The notes beneath the pieces are model-generated. The model saw only the letters and a list, made by a program, of their open reading frames with translations, made no database searches and was not told where the DNA came from. The translations under genes and the position numbers were made by a program. This document shows positions 16,369-25,014 of a stretch of DNA of 64,000 nucleotides, piece after piece (positions within the stretch are counted from its first letter, which is position 1; each line of letters starts with the position of its first letter). This DNA is from Roseiarcus sp963770035 (GTDB taxonomy: Bacteria; Pseudomonadota; Alphaproteobacteria; Rhizobiales; Beijerinckiaceae), in contig CAVYON010000045.1 in NCBI GenBank assembly GCA_963770035.1, forward strand, positions 62,001 to 126,000. Reading direction: 5' to 3'.

Positions 16369-17762
16369 ACGAGAAAATTCTCTTTGTCACCGGCCACCTT
16401 GCCCGCGGCAGGCTGGAAGCGGTCCTGAGAGCCATGGCGCCTGCCCCCTTTGACTGGACGATCCTGGACATCGGCGTGAAGGTCGCCGCCTTGATGACCG
16501 AGCCGATCCTCTTGCGTAGGCTTCCGCGTCCGATCGACGCCGAACGCGTGATCCTTCCCGGCCGATGCCGTGCGGATCTCGACCGTCTGTCAAGCGCGCT
16601 TGGCGCGCCCTTCGAGCGGGGGCCGGACGAATTGAAGGATCTTCCGGCGTACTTTGGCAAGTCGGCCGGGCCGCCCGATCTCTCCCGCTACGCCGTTCGC
16701 ATCTTCGCCGAGATCGTCGACGCGTCGCGGATGACAATCGAGGCGATTGTCGCGCAGGCGGAGCGTCTGCGCGCAGCGGGCGCCGACGTGATCGATCTCG
16801 GCTGTCTGCCGGATACGCCGTTCCCGCATCTCGAGGACGGCGTGCGGGCGCTGAAGGAGCGCGGCCTTTCCGTCAGCGTGGATTCCGCCGACCTTGACGA
16901 ACTGCGCCGCGGCGGCGCGGCTGGCGCGGATTTCCTGCTCAGCCTGACGGAACATTCCCTCTCGATCGCCGAGGACACCGGCGCGCGCCCGGTTCTAATC
17001 GGCGCGAACCACGGCGACCTCGACTCGCTCTGCCGTGCGGCGGCCGACGCCGACAGGCGCGGGATCGCGGCCGTTCTCGATCCGATTCTCGATCCGATTC
17101 ATTTCGGTTTCGCCGAGTCCCTGGCGCGATTCCGCGAGCTTAGGGCGCGCTTGCCGCAGGCCGAGATGATGATGGGGACCGGCAATCTCACCGAACTCAC
17201 AGACGCCGACAGCGCGGGCGTGACGGCCCTGCTTCTCGGCCTGTGTTCCGAGCTCGACGTCGCCAATGTCCTGACGGTGCAGGTCAGCCCGCACACCCGG
17301 CGGACGATCCAGGAACACGACGCCGCACGGCGGATTCTGTTTGCGGCCAAGAATGACGCGAGCCTGCCGAAAGGCTACGGCCGCGCCTTGCTGCAAATTC
17401 GCGACCGCTCGCCATTTCCAAACTCCAGCGCGGAAATCGCGGAGTTTGCCCGCCAGGTCAAAGACCGCAATTTCCGGATCGAAGCCGCCGCGGACGGCGT
17501 CCACGTCTACAACCGCGACGGACATCATGTGTCCGAGGACGCGTTCGCGCTGTTCGACAAACTCGGGGTCGAGTCCGACGGCGGCCACGCCTTCTATCTC
17601 GGCGCAGAACTCATGAAGGCGGAAATCGCTTTCCGTCTCGGCAAGCGCTACGTCCAGGACGAACCGCTCGATTGGGGGTGCGCAACCGATCGACCTGCCG
17701 AGGATCGGACGCGGCTCGCGGAGGCGGGGCACACGCTCAAGGCGAAGCGGTCGGAGAGGTGA
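16365..17762 (+). CDS. Dihydropteroate synthase-like protein (DUF6513) of the C1-cofactor operon
   Basis: A 465-residue protein with an N-terminal domain (about 1-130, ILFVTGHLARGRLEAVLRAM) followed by a pterin-binding TIM barrel resembling dihydropteroate synthase (GADVIDLGCLPDT, SVDSADLDELR, LIGANHGDLD, MMGTGNLTELTDADSAG). This class, known from methanogens and methylotrophs, is proposed to couple the pterin to an aminobenzoate-derived arene in methanopterin synthesis. The window also has a separate canonical folP (24995-25854), consistent with two pterin pathways. Starts within the stop of the upstream gene. Confidence 0.78.
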   Translation: MNEKILFVTGHLARGRLEAVLRAMAPAPFDWTILDIGVKVAALMTEPILLRRLPRPIDAERVILPGRCRADLDRLSSALGAPFERGPDELKDLPAYFGKSAGPPDLSRYAVRIFAEIVDASRMTIEAIVAQAERLRAAGADVIDLGCLPDTPFPHLEDGVRALKERGLSVSVDSADLDELRRGGAAGADFLLSLTEHSLSIAEDTGARPVLIGANHGDLDSLCRAAADADRRGIAAVLDPILDPIHFGFAESLARFRELRARLPQAEMMMGTGNLTELTDADSAGVTALLLGLCSELDVANVLTVQVSPHTRRTIQEHDAARRILFAAKNDASLPKGYGRALLQIRDRSPFPNSSAEIAEFARQVKDRNFRIEAAADGVHVYNRDGHHVSEDAFALFDKLGVESDGGHAFYLGAELMKAEIAFRLGKRYVQDEPLDWGCATDRPAEDRTRLAEAGHTLKAKRSER

Positions 17763-17766
17763 TCCG

Positions 17767-18333
17767 ATGCCGATGATCCGCGAAGCCATCGTCACGACGC
17801 TTGGGGCGCTCGGCGAGCCGCACATCGCCCCGCTCGGGCTGATTGCGGAGGGCCCTGATTGGGTGCTGGCGCCGTTTCATCCCTCGACCACGCTCGAAAA
17901 CCTGCGCCGAACGCCGTTCGCGGTCGCAAACTTCACCGACGACGTGCGCGTCTTCGCCGGCTGCCTGACCGGCCGCCGCGACTGGCCGCTTGCGCCGTCC
18001 GAGATCGTGGCCGTCCCGCGCTTGAAGACGTCGCTCGCGCACCTCGAACTCGCTGTCGTCGAAACGCGCGAGGACGCCCTGCGACCGCGCTTTATTTGCC
18101 GCGTCGTTCATCGCGCAACCCACGCGCCGTTTGCCGGATTCAATCGGGCCCAGGCGGCGGTGATCGAGGGGGCCGTGCTGGTCAGCCGGCTGCATCTCCT
18201 GCCGCGCGCCGAAGTCGAGGCGGAGATGAAGAGGCTCGCGGTCATCGTCGGCAAGACTGCAGGCGAGAGCGAGACGGAGGCCTGGGGCTGGCTGGTCGAG
18301 AAGGCCGCCCGCTTCGAGACCGAGGGGGCGTAA
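17767..18333 (+). CDS. DUF447 family flavin-binding-fold protein
   Basis: A 188-residue protein with the split-barrel FMN-binding-like fold of DUF447 (IREAIVTTLGALGEPHIAPL, TTLENLRRTPFAVANFTDD, NRAQAAVIEGAVLVSRLHLL). DUF447 genes accompany tetrahydromethanopterin/methylofuran genes in methylotrophs and occur in methanogens; the reaction is not established to my knowledge. Spaced 4 bases after the preceding stop and 1 base before the next start. Confidence 0.75.
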   Translation: MPMIREAIVTTLGALGEPHIAPLGLIAEGPDWVLAPFHPSTTLENLRRTPFAVANFTDDVRVFAGCLTGRRDWPLAPSEIVAVPRLKTSLAHLELAVVETREDALRPRFICRVVHRATHAPFAGFNRAQAAVIEGAVLVSRLHLLPRAEVEAEMKRLAVIVGKTAGESETEAWGWLVEKAARFETEGA

Positions 18334-18334
18334 G

Positions 18335-19011
18335 ATGCTCGTCATCCCGGTCGTTGACCTTGTCGGAGGCCAGGTTGTCCACGCAAGGGCAGGCGACCGG
18401 GACGCCTACCGTCCGATCGTCTCGCCGCTCTCGCGCACCAGCGACCCGGTCGACGTGGTTGGCGGAACTCCTGACCCTGCACCCGTTCACCACCCTTTAC
18501 GTGGCCGATCTCGAACTCGATCCTTCGGCGCGGCGACAATTGCGGAACGCTCCGGCGCCTTCGCAAGGCCTTCCCGGCGCTGCGGCTTTGGATCGACAAT
18601 GGCGCCGGCGATTGGACAGCGCTCGCAGCGATCCTCGATGGAAATCTCGGCATCCCGGTCATCGGCAGCGAATCCCAGCGCGACGGCGCGCTGATCGCGG
18701 ACCATCGCGGATCGGACCGGGTCGTTCTTTCGCTCGATTTCCGCAACCAACGGTTTCTTGGGCCTCGCGCGGTGCTGGAATCACCCGAGACGTGGCCGAA
18801 ACGGGTCATCGTCATGACCCTCGCGCGGGTGGGCGGCGAGGCCGGGCCGGACTTTGACAGACTGCGCGCCATCCGGGCGATTGCGGGCGCGCACGCGATC
18901 TTTGCCGCTGGCGGCCTCCGAGACGGGCGGGACCTCGCCGAGTGTGAGGCACTTGGTTGCGCCGGCGCCCTGGTCGCCACTGCGCTCCACGACGGCCGTC
19001 TCAGACTCTGA
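18335..19011 (+). CDS. HisA/HisF-like barrel protein of the C1-cofactor operon (two frameshifts)
   Basis: Last gene of the operon: a HisA-type TIM barrel starting MLVIPVVDLVGGQVVHARAG. The frame breaks twice. An extra base in the doublet at 18461-18462 interrupts DPVDVVAELLTLHPFTTLYV, and another at 18514-18515 interrupts VADLDSILRRGDNCG. Removing both restores a continuous protein of about 224 residues with FAAGGLRDGRDLAECEALG near the end, the phosphate-binding strand-loop of the family. HisA-like paralogues occur in methylotroph pterin/furan cofactor clusters. It is not the histidine enzyme by context. The stop lies 189 bases before the convergent caspase-like gene end. Confidence 0.72.
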
Positions 19012-19199
19012 CGCAAAAGTCTCCGGCATGATCGAAGGCGGCGTGATTCCCGGTCTCGGCAAAGTGACAGAGGAACGGGATTCGACCTGTCGGCCAAAAC
19101 GCAGCTTGAGGCACGCCGCTCGCCAAGTTACCGAGACCCCGTGAAGTCCGCGAGCCGGCCGACGGATGTCTCAACATCCGAGCGGCCGGGCGATGCTGG

Positions 19200-21676
19200 C
19201 TATTTCGGGCACGGCAGCCCACCCGGGGTTCCGCATGCTGGCGTATGCCCGGCTGGCGGCGGCGCACGAATGATCGGCTGTGGCGGCGGGGCGTGGACCA
19301 CGGGAGCCGGCGGCGGCGGCGCATGGACGACCGGAGCCGGAGGCGGCGGCGCGTGGACGACCGGAGCCGGAGGCGGCGGCGCATGGACGACCGGAGCCGG
19401 CGGCGGCGGCGCGTGGACGGCCGGAGCCGGCGGCGGCGGTGCATGAACGACGGCGCCGGCGGCGGCGGCGCGTGGACGACCGGGGCCGCCGGCGGCGGCG
19501 CGTGGACGACCGGAGCCGGAGGCGGCGGCGCGTGGACGGCCGGAGCCGGAGGCGGCGCGTGGACGACTGGAGCCGGCGGCGGCGACGGATGGACGATCGG
19601 ACCCGTTGGGGTATTCGCAGGGGCCGGCGCCGCCACGGGCGGATTGACGTCCGATTTCGGCGCGAGGGGGTGTATCTGCGCTGGCGTCGGTTCCAACGCC
19701 TTGGGCGCCGGTTTCGGGCTCGTATTGAGCGGCGACAGGGCGGGCGCGGCCGGGGGCGGGGGAACCGGCAAAGCCTTCCCAGGCGCGGGAGCGTTGAGCG
19801 TGCCGGCTGGCGCCTTGCCGCCCGGCGGCGTTGCGGGAACTCCCGTCGGCGGAGCCACGCCGGGGGTGACAGGGGCGACCGTCGGCGGCTTTCCTCCTGA
19901 CGGCGGCGCCACAACGCCCGGCGGCTTCCCGGCCGGTGTCGTCACCGGCGCTCCGGGCGGCGGAGTCGCTGATCCGGGAGCCGCTGTCGGCGGTCTCGCG
20001 CTCGGCGGGGGCGCAGCCGGCGCCTGCCCTCCCGGGGCAGGCGCAAGAGGCGCGCCGGTCGGCGGTTTGCCGCTCCCTTGGGGGACCGCGGGCGCTCCCG
20101 CCGGCGGCTTCGCCCCTAACGCCGCGGGAGCGCCAATCGGCGGCAACGGCCTGACGTGACCAACGGCGGGTCCCGGAGCGCTGACCGGAATCGGATGGGG
20201 CGGCTGGACCGGACTAATGTTGCGCGGCAGAGGCGGCGGCGCGGGCGGCGGCGGCCGGAACGCCGGCAGGCCGGCGGGCGCAATTCCGTTGCGATTGTAG
20301 GCGTTGTAATGCTGGTACGCGACCGCGCCGGCAACGAGCGGAATTGCGATCGGCAGCACCGGCAGGAAGCCAACGGCAGGAGGCGGCGGCGGCGGCGGCA
20401 GATCGCGCCAGTCATCGTCTTCGACGTAGTAGTACTCGTGATAATATTCCGGCGGAGGCGGCGGAGGCGGCGGCCCGAACGCGTCGAAGGCGTAATAGGG
20501 CTGCGCTTCGTAGAAGTTCTCGTCAGGGGGCGGCGGCGGGAGGTCCTGATAGACCATCGGCTGAAAATCGGGCGGCGGCTCGTATGCGGCCGAGATCATC
20601 GCCAGACGCCGCCGCGCATCCGCGACGTGCGGGCCCCTGGGATAGCGGCGCAGATAAGTCCAATAGGCATGCGCGGTGTTGGCGTTGACTGAGCGACGCC
20701 AGAAGGACGCTTCGCGCAACGATGCGAGAATGGCGCGCACCCGGTGCGCTTGGGCTGAATGGGGATAAGCAGCCAGATAGTCCTGGTAGCCCTCGATCGT
20801 GTCCTGCTGCAAGGCGGCCGCGTAGGCCGCATCCGCCGGAAGGCCGGAAATCTGCTGGTTGGCCACAGGAGCAGCGGCGGCAGGCGCCGGCGCATCGGCG
20901 GCGCGTTCAAAGATGTAATAGGGTTCGGCCAGCTTCGAGGCGCTCCACGGAAGCAGCGCGCCCTGCGACAGCTGGTTGACCGTCACACGCGTCTGGTCGA
21001 AGACCTCCTCGACGGCGACGCCGCCCTGGCGCATCGCGCCGGCAAGGGTCTTGCCATAGACGCCGTACGGACCTTGTTCGTCGCCTGCCAGAGTCCCCGG
21101 CGCCGCGTTGAAGGCAATCAGTTCGCCGGGCTCCGGATCGACCAGCGCGAGCCCTGGCGCAAGCGGCGCCCCTTGCGATGCATAGGGGTTCGCGCGGGCG
21201 GCATCGAGCACGATGATGCGGGCCTTCCCAGGCATTTGAGCCAGTGCGTGGGCGAAGTCAGAAATTCGCAGCGCATCGATCGGCACGTCTGCGTCGCGGT
21301 TGATCTGCGCGTCGACCGGCACGAAGTAGTTGTCGCCGTCATATTGCAGGCCGCGGCCGGCAAGATAGACAAACGCCTGCATGTCCGGACCGGCAGCGGA
21401 CGCCTTGTCGAGGAAGTCGCGGAACGCCGTCCGCAGGGACTGACCGTCGAGATCGCGAGCCCCGACCACATCGAAACCTGCCGCCTGCAAAGTTTGCGCG
21501 ACAAGCCCGGCGTCGTTCGCTGTCGTCGCCAGCGCTTGATCGCGGTAGGTCGCATTGCCGATGACGAGAGCGATGCGGGGATTTTGACCCGTCTGCTGCG
21601 CGTTCGCAGCGAAAGGCGCCTGGGCTGCGATCAACAACAGCGCAATCGCCGCGAGCATTCTCATGATGGCTATCAT
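19200..21676 (-). CDS. Caspase-like pseudo-peptidase with proline-rich repeat tail (one frameshift)
   Basis: An exported protein of about 825 residues once corrected. Residues 1-26 are a signal peptide. Residues about 32-250 form a C14 caspase-like domain (RIALVIGNATYRDQALATTA), but both catalytic residues are replaced: Arg108 stands where His is expected (YLAGRGLQ against the usual AGHG), and Ala160 where Cys is expected (VLDAARANP). Two short helical repeats follow, then a Pro-rich region with a hydrophobic segment (about 430-460). The tail carries ten-residue VVHAPPPPAP repeats. A missing base near 19451 diverts the frame; the corrected protein ends at the TAG at 19200 after GTPGGLPCPK. 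Inactive relatives of this kind occur in alphaproteobacteria; a scaffold or wall-binding role is a guess. Confidence 0.8.
19290..19600 (+). repeat. 30-bp tandem repeats coding for VVHAPPPPAP
   Basis: About nine imperfect copies of a 30-base unit within the caspase-like gene, read on the minus strand as ten-residue Pro-rich units. Sequence variation between copies is mostly third-position. Confidence 0.85.
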
Positions 21677-22034
21677 GTCACCTTCTGATCTTGTTCATAA
21701 TAGGGTCGAGTCGAGTGTGCCCGTCATAGATGCGGATTAGCCGCTAACTCACATGAACCGATGTTGAATGCAATGCGCCCGAACTGGGGCCGATACGCCA
21801 AATCTTGGCAAATCACTTTTCGAGCGCTCGGACCACCTCAGCGACCTGCTCACGCTCTCAGCCGGATCGACGTTAAGGCGGATTGGCGAGCTTGAGATCG
21901 GGAAAATCTCCCGGTGCTTCCGGGAACTTGCGCCAGCGACTATCCGAATACTTGTGATGGCGATTTTGAAGCCGGACTGATAGTATGATGCCGCGCCACA
22001 ATCGCGTTCATCGTATCACCGACGGAGCATAGCC
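21677..22034. other. Intergenic region upstream of pqqA, no gene recognised
   Basis: No supported coding region. It should contain the promoters of the caspase-like gene (leftwards) and of pqqA (rightwards), but I see no clear consensus. Confidence 0.4.
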
Positions 22035-22112
22035 ATGACTTGGACCACACCGGTCGTTTCGGAAATCTGCGCGGGCATGGAAGTGACCGCGTATCTGACC
22101 GCTGAAATCTGA
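22035..22112 (+). CDS. pqqA: PqqA, precursor peptide of pyrroloquinoline quinone
   Basis: A 25-residue peptide starting MTWTTPVVSEICAGMEVTAY and ending in LTAEI. The family core W-x-x-P-x-V-x-E-I-x-x-G-M-E-V-x-x-Y is intact, with Glu16 and Tyr20, the two residues that PqqE cross-links to build PQQ. GGAG lies at the right distance upstream. No pqqB, C, D or E gene is adjacent: the following sequence has no such gene, so this is a solitary copy. It sits 10 kb from the PQQ alcohol dehydrogenase and 1.4 kb from the PQQ-associated beta-propeller gene. Extra, unlinked pqqA copies are known in methylotrophs. Confidence 0.9.
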   Translation: MTWTTPVVSEICAGMEVTAYLTAEI

Positions 22113-22446
22113 CAAGAACGACGGCCTCTCCGCTCGATTTCGGGCGAAGGGGCCTGCGCAAAGGTTTCCGAACGACGTTTGGTCGCTTCGCTTGCACGGC
22201 CTTTGAGCAGGACAGGGGAAAAGACGGCACACTCCGCGCCGGGGCGTGCCCCTTGTTAATTTAGGGGTAACCATTTCGCCGTATATTCGACGGCATCGCG
22301 ACTCTGGCCCTCTCGCGCCGAAAGCGATCGCGAGGCTGTGGCGCCGCTTTTGCTTGTGAGAAATGTGGGGAAACGTTTAGCGCCTCGGATTTGCGGCCGA
22401 GACGCTCTCATGTGCGGGCTTGATTTTGCCGCCTTGAGAGAACGCC
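22113..22446. other. Intergenic region after pqqA, nothing recognised
   Basis: No pqqB/C/D/E, terminator or RNA gene recognised. Short frames lack ribosome sites. Confidence 0.4.
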
Positions 22447-22752
22447 ATGAACAGTTTCATCGCTTACATTCTTCTCTGCGCGTCATCAGTTGCGGCGAGC
22501 GACTGCGACACGCATAACGCCATCGACGTTGCAATCGGCCCGAACACCAACAACGAGATCGCGTGCGGGATCGAGGCGCAAGAGATGATCGCGCAGACCA
22601 CGATCCGTCCCAGGGACGGAGAGTATCTGAAGATCTCCTGTGTCCGGCCCCGGACGGCCGCGGCAAAGCGGGCTGCAGACGGCGGCGCCGCGTCTCGGGA
22701 AAGCCGGGAGGCGAATGCAGGCTCTCTGGGGACTGCGACTGGCGGAAACTGA
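22447..22752 (+). CDS. Small secreted Cys-containing protein, copy A
   Basis: A 101-residue protein with signal peptide (MNSFIAYILLCASSVAA) and a mature domain with Cys pairs (SDCD, ACGIEAQEMIAQT, LKISCVRP). It is about 65% identical over its first 75 residues to the protein at 22978, the tails diverging. The mature core is conserved, including EIACGIEAQEMIAQ and GEYLKI, so both copies look functional. Two or three Cys suggest a periplasmic disulfide. No family name recognised; similar small proteins occur in alphaproteobacteria. Confidence 0.75.
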   Translation: MNSFIAYILLCASSVAASDCDTHNAIDVAIGPNTNNEIACGIEAQEMIAQTTIRPRDGEYLKISCVRPRTAAAKRAADGGAASRESREANAGSLGTATGGN

Positions 22753-22977
22753 TTGGGGCCGGGGGCCGCAGGCCTTCTGACGCGGCGACCCCACACCCCC
22801 CTCCATCGGGCCGGTATTCACCGATCCGATCCGCGGCGGAGATCGTTGACGGTGTAACGCGTTGTGACGGGGGTCACTGCGCAATTCCGCGGCTGCCATA
22901 AAAGTGGACAACCGACCAGTTGTAGGGCAATTTTAGCGTCGGTGGCTCGGTTTCAACTGAAACCGAAAGGGGGCTCC

Positions 22978-23289
22978 ATGAACACGTTCATCGCCTTGAT
23001 TTTCTTGTGCACGTCGTCGATCGCGGCGAGCGATTGCGGCGCCAACAACGCCATCGACGTCGCCGTGGGTCCGCGGACGGACAACGAAATCGCCTGCGGC
23101 ATCGAGGCCCAGGAGATGATCGCGCAGACCGCCATACGGCCCAGAGAGGGCGAATACCTCAAGATTGCCTGCGTCCGGCGCAAGATCAGCGAGGCCCGGC
23201 GCGGCGCCGATGCAGAGGCGGTTGTCTCTTCGGAAATCGACAATGCGAACGCAGGCGCTCCACGGAGCAAGGTCCCCGCGTCTCGCTGA
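22978..23289 (+). CDS. Small secreted Cys-containing protein, copy B
   Basis: A 103-residue paralogue of copy A (MNTFIALIFLCTSSIAA signal; ACGIEAQEMIAQT core; LKIACVRR). The start at 22978 is preferred over an upstream GTG because the signal peptide begins here and AAAGGGGG precedes it. The 225-base gap from copy A and separate upstream sequence suggest its own promoter. Function unknown; the tandem arrangement suggests a local duplication. Confidence 0.75.
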   Translation: MNTFIALIFLCTSSIAASDCGANNAIDVAVGPRTDNEIACGIEAQEMIAQTAIRPREGEYLKIACVRRKISEARRGADAEAVVSSEIDNANAGAPRSKVPASR

Positions 23290-23436
23290 GTCCTCGACCA
23301 GCGCCCTTTGAGATTTCGAGGCTTGTCGACGCTCGATATTCCGTCGACCGTCGGCCTGCCCTTGTGTTAGCGCTTGCCGTCAAAGCGGCGAAATGGCCGC
23401 CGGACAAAGAGCGCTGATGACAGGGAGGCCGCCGAC

Positions 23437-24495
23437 GTGAGCGGGTCTGAGGACGAGTTTCGAACGCAAGCCCTTCCCGCTTGTCCCGCGAACTGGATCG
23501 GCCAGCCGGTGCAAGGCGCATGGAGGCGCGCGCTGTTGTCCGTCGCCCTTTCGGGAGGACTTTTCGCAATATCCTCGGGCGCGAACGCGGAGACCGCCTA
23601 CATCACCAATGAGAAGGGCAACTCGATCTCCGTCATCGATCTCGACAAGCTCGAAGTCGTCAAGACCATCCCGGTGGGGCAACGTCCCCGCGGCATCGCG
23701 CTGAGCAAGGACGAGGCGGAGATGTACGTCTGCCTGGGCGATGACGACACCATTGCGATCGTCGACACAAAGACGCTCAAAACGATCGGCGATTTGCCCT
23801 CGGGGCCCGATCCCGAGCAGTTGCGTCTCAGCCCCGACGGCAAGCTGCTCTTCATAGCCAATGAGAATGACGCGCTCTTGACCGCGATCGATCTCTCGAC
23901 GCGCAAGGTGGTCAGCGAATTCCCGGTTGGCGTCGAACCCGAGGGCGTGGCGGTCAGCCCGGACGGGACGATCGTCGTCAATACCTCGGAAACGACGAGC
24001 ATGGCCCATCTGATCGATTGGAAGGCGAAGAAGGTTGTCGCCAACATTCTCGTCGACGCGCGTCCGCGCTACGCCGAATATACGCATGACGGAAGCGAAC
24101 TCTGGGTGACGTCGGAGGTCGGCGGCGTCGTCAGCGTGATCGATCCGGTCAAGCGGGTGGTCACCAAGAAAATTGGTTTCGAGGTGCCCGGGCTGGCCAG
24201 CGATCAGATTCAGCCGGTCGGCATTCAATTCAGCCCCGATGGAAAGCTCGCCTTCATCGCGCTTGGGCCCGCGAATCGAATTGCCGTCATCGACGCCGCA
24301 ACCAAGAAGGTACTGAAGTATCTCCTGGTTGGTCAGCGAGTGTGGCAGCTCGAAGTCTCGCCCGACGGAAAATATCTGCTGTCCACCAACGGCGTCTCCA
24401 ATGACGTGTCGGTCATCGATCTCGCTTCGCTCAAAGTGATCAAATCGATCGCCGTCGGCTCCTTTCCGTGGGGCGTCGCGATCGCCCGAAAATGA
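23437..24495 (+). CDS. PQQ-associated YVTN beta-propeller protein
   Basis: A 352-residue exported protein with about seven YVTN-type blades (ETAYITNEKGNSISVIDLDK, LSPDGKLLFIANENDALL, SPDGKLAFIALGPANRIAVI, SPDGKYLLSTNGVSNDVSVI). It matches the family described as PQQ-dependent catabolism-associated beta-propeller protein, found beside PQQ alcohol dehydrogenases. A 50-residue N-terminal stretch precedes a hydrophobic signal-like segment (LLSVALSGGLFAISSGANA). The GTG at 23437 is chosen because GGGAGG lies 9 bases upstream. With the PQQ dehydrogenase, cytochrome and pqqA in the same window, a role in periplasmic alcohol oxidation is plausible; biochemistry is unproven. Confidence 0.82.
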   Translation: MSGSEDEFRTQALPACPANWIGQPVQGAWRRALLSVALSGGLFAISSGANAETAYITNEKGNSISVIDLDKLEVVKTIPVGQRPRGIALSKDEAEMYVCLGDDDTIAIVDTKTLKTIGDLPSGPDPEQLRLSPDGKLLFIANENDALLTAIDLSTRKVVSEFPVGVEPEGVAVSPDGTIVVNTSETTSMAHLIDWKAKKVVANILVDARPRYAEYTHDGSELWVTSEVGGVVSVIDPVKRVVTKKIGFEVPGLASDQIQPVGIQFSPDGKLAFIALGPANRIAVIDAATKKVLKYLLVGQRVWQLEVSPDGKYLLSTNGVSNDVSVIDLASLKVIKSIAVGSFPWGVAIARK

Positions 24496-24510
24496 AAGCC
24501 GTGGCCCAAT

Positions 24511-25014
24511 CTAATCGGCTTCCCATTTTCTCACGCCTTCGTCACCGACGAGGCGGGCGGCGTCCAGGACGCGAACACCGGAAATCACGCGCTCCGGGAC
24601 AATCTCGGCGAGAGGCGTCAGCACGAAAGCGCGCCGCAGCAATTCCTTGTGAGGCAGCGTCAGTCGCTCGTCGTCGACCGTCGCCTCGCCATAAAAAAGA
24701 ATGTCGATGTCAATGACGCGGGGTCCCCAGCGCACGGTTTCCACGCGTCCCAGATCGCGCTCGATCCTCTTGATCGCATCGAGCAGATCGATCGGTGCGA
24801 GCCGCGTCGTCCCGATCGCGCAAGCGTTCGCATAGTCCGGTTGCTCGACGCCGCCCCACGGCGCCGTGCGATAAAGGGAAGACATAGCCCGGATCGCGAC
24901 GACATTGCGTCTTTGCAGCGCTTCGATCGCGGCCCGAATGGAGCGCACGGGATCGCCGACGTTGCCGCCGAGCCCGATTCCGACCTCGACCGGGTCAGGC
25001 AGTGTCGATGGCAT
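24511..25014 (-). CDS. folK: 2-amino-4-hydroxy-6-hydroxymethyldihydropteridine pyrophosphokinase
   Basis: About 167 residues. FolK transfers pyrophosphate from ATP to hydroxymethyl-dihydropterin, the step before FolP. Marks: GIGLGGNVGDP near the N-terminus, SSLYRTAPWG, and the signature RWGPRVIDIDILFYG. The internal start MPSTLPDPVEVGIGL (25014) is preferred to a longer reading that would run far into folP. It overlaps the folP end by about 20 bases, so the two are probably coupled. A folB gene, often between them, is absent. Confidence 0.93.
   Translation of the reverse strand: MPSTLPDPVEVGIGLGGNVGDPVRSIRAAIEALQRRNVVAIRAMSSLYRTAPWGGVEQPDYANACAIGTTRLAPIDLLDAIKRIERDLGRVETVRWGPRVIDIDILFYGEATVDDERLTLPHKELLRRAFVLTPLAEIVPERVISGVRVLDAARLVGDEGVRKWEAD

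Noticed and set aside
19290..19600. Regular 30-bp repeats resembling a CRISPR array
   Set aside because: Units are contiguous without spacers and encode a Pro-rich decapeptide in frame within the caspase-like gene; no cas genes nearby.
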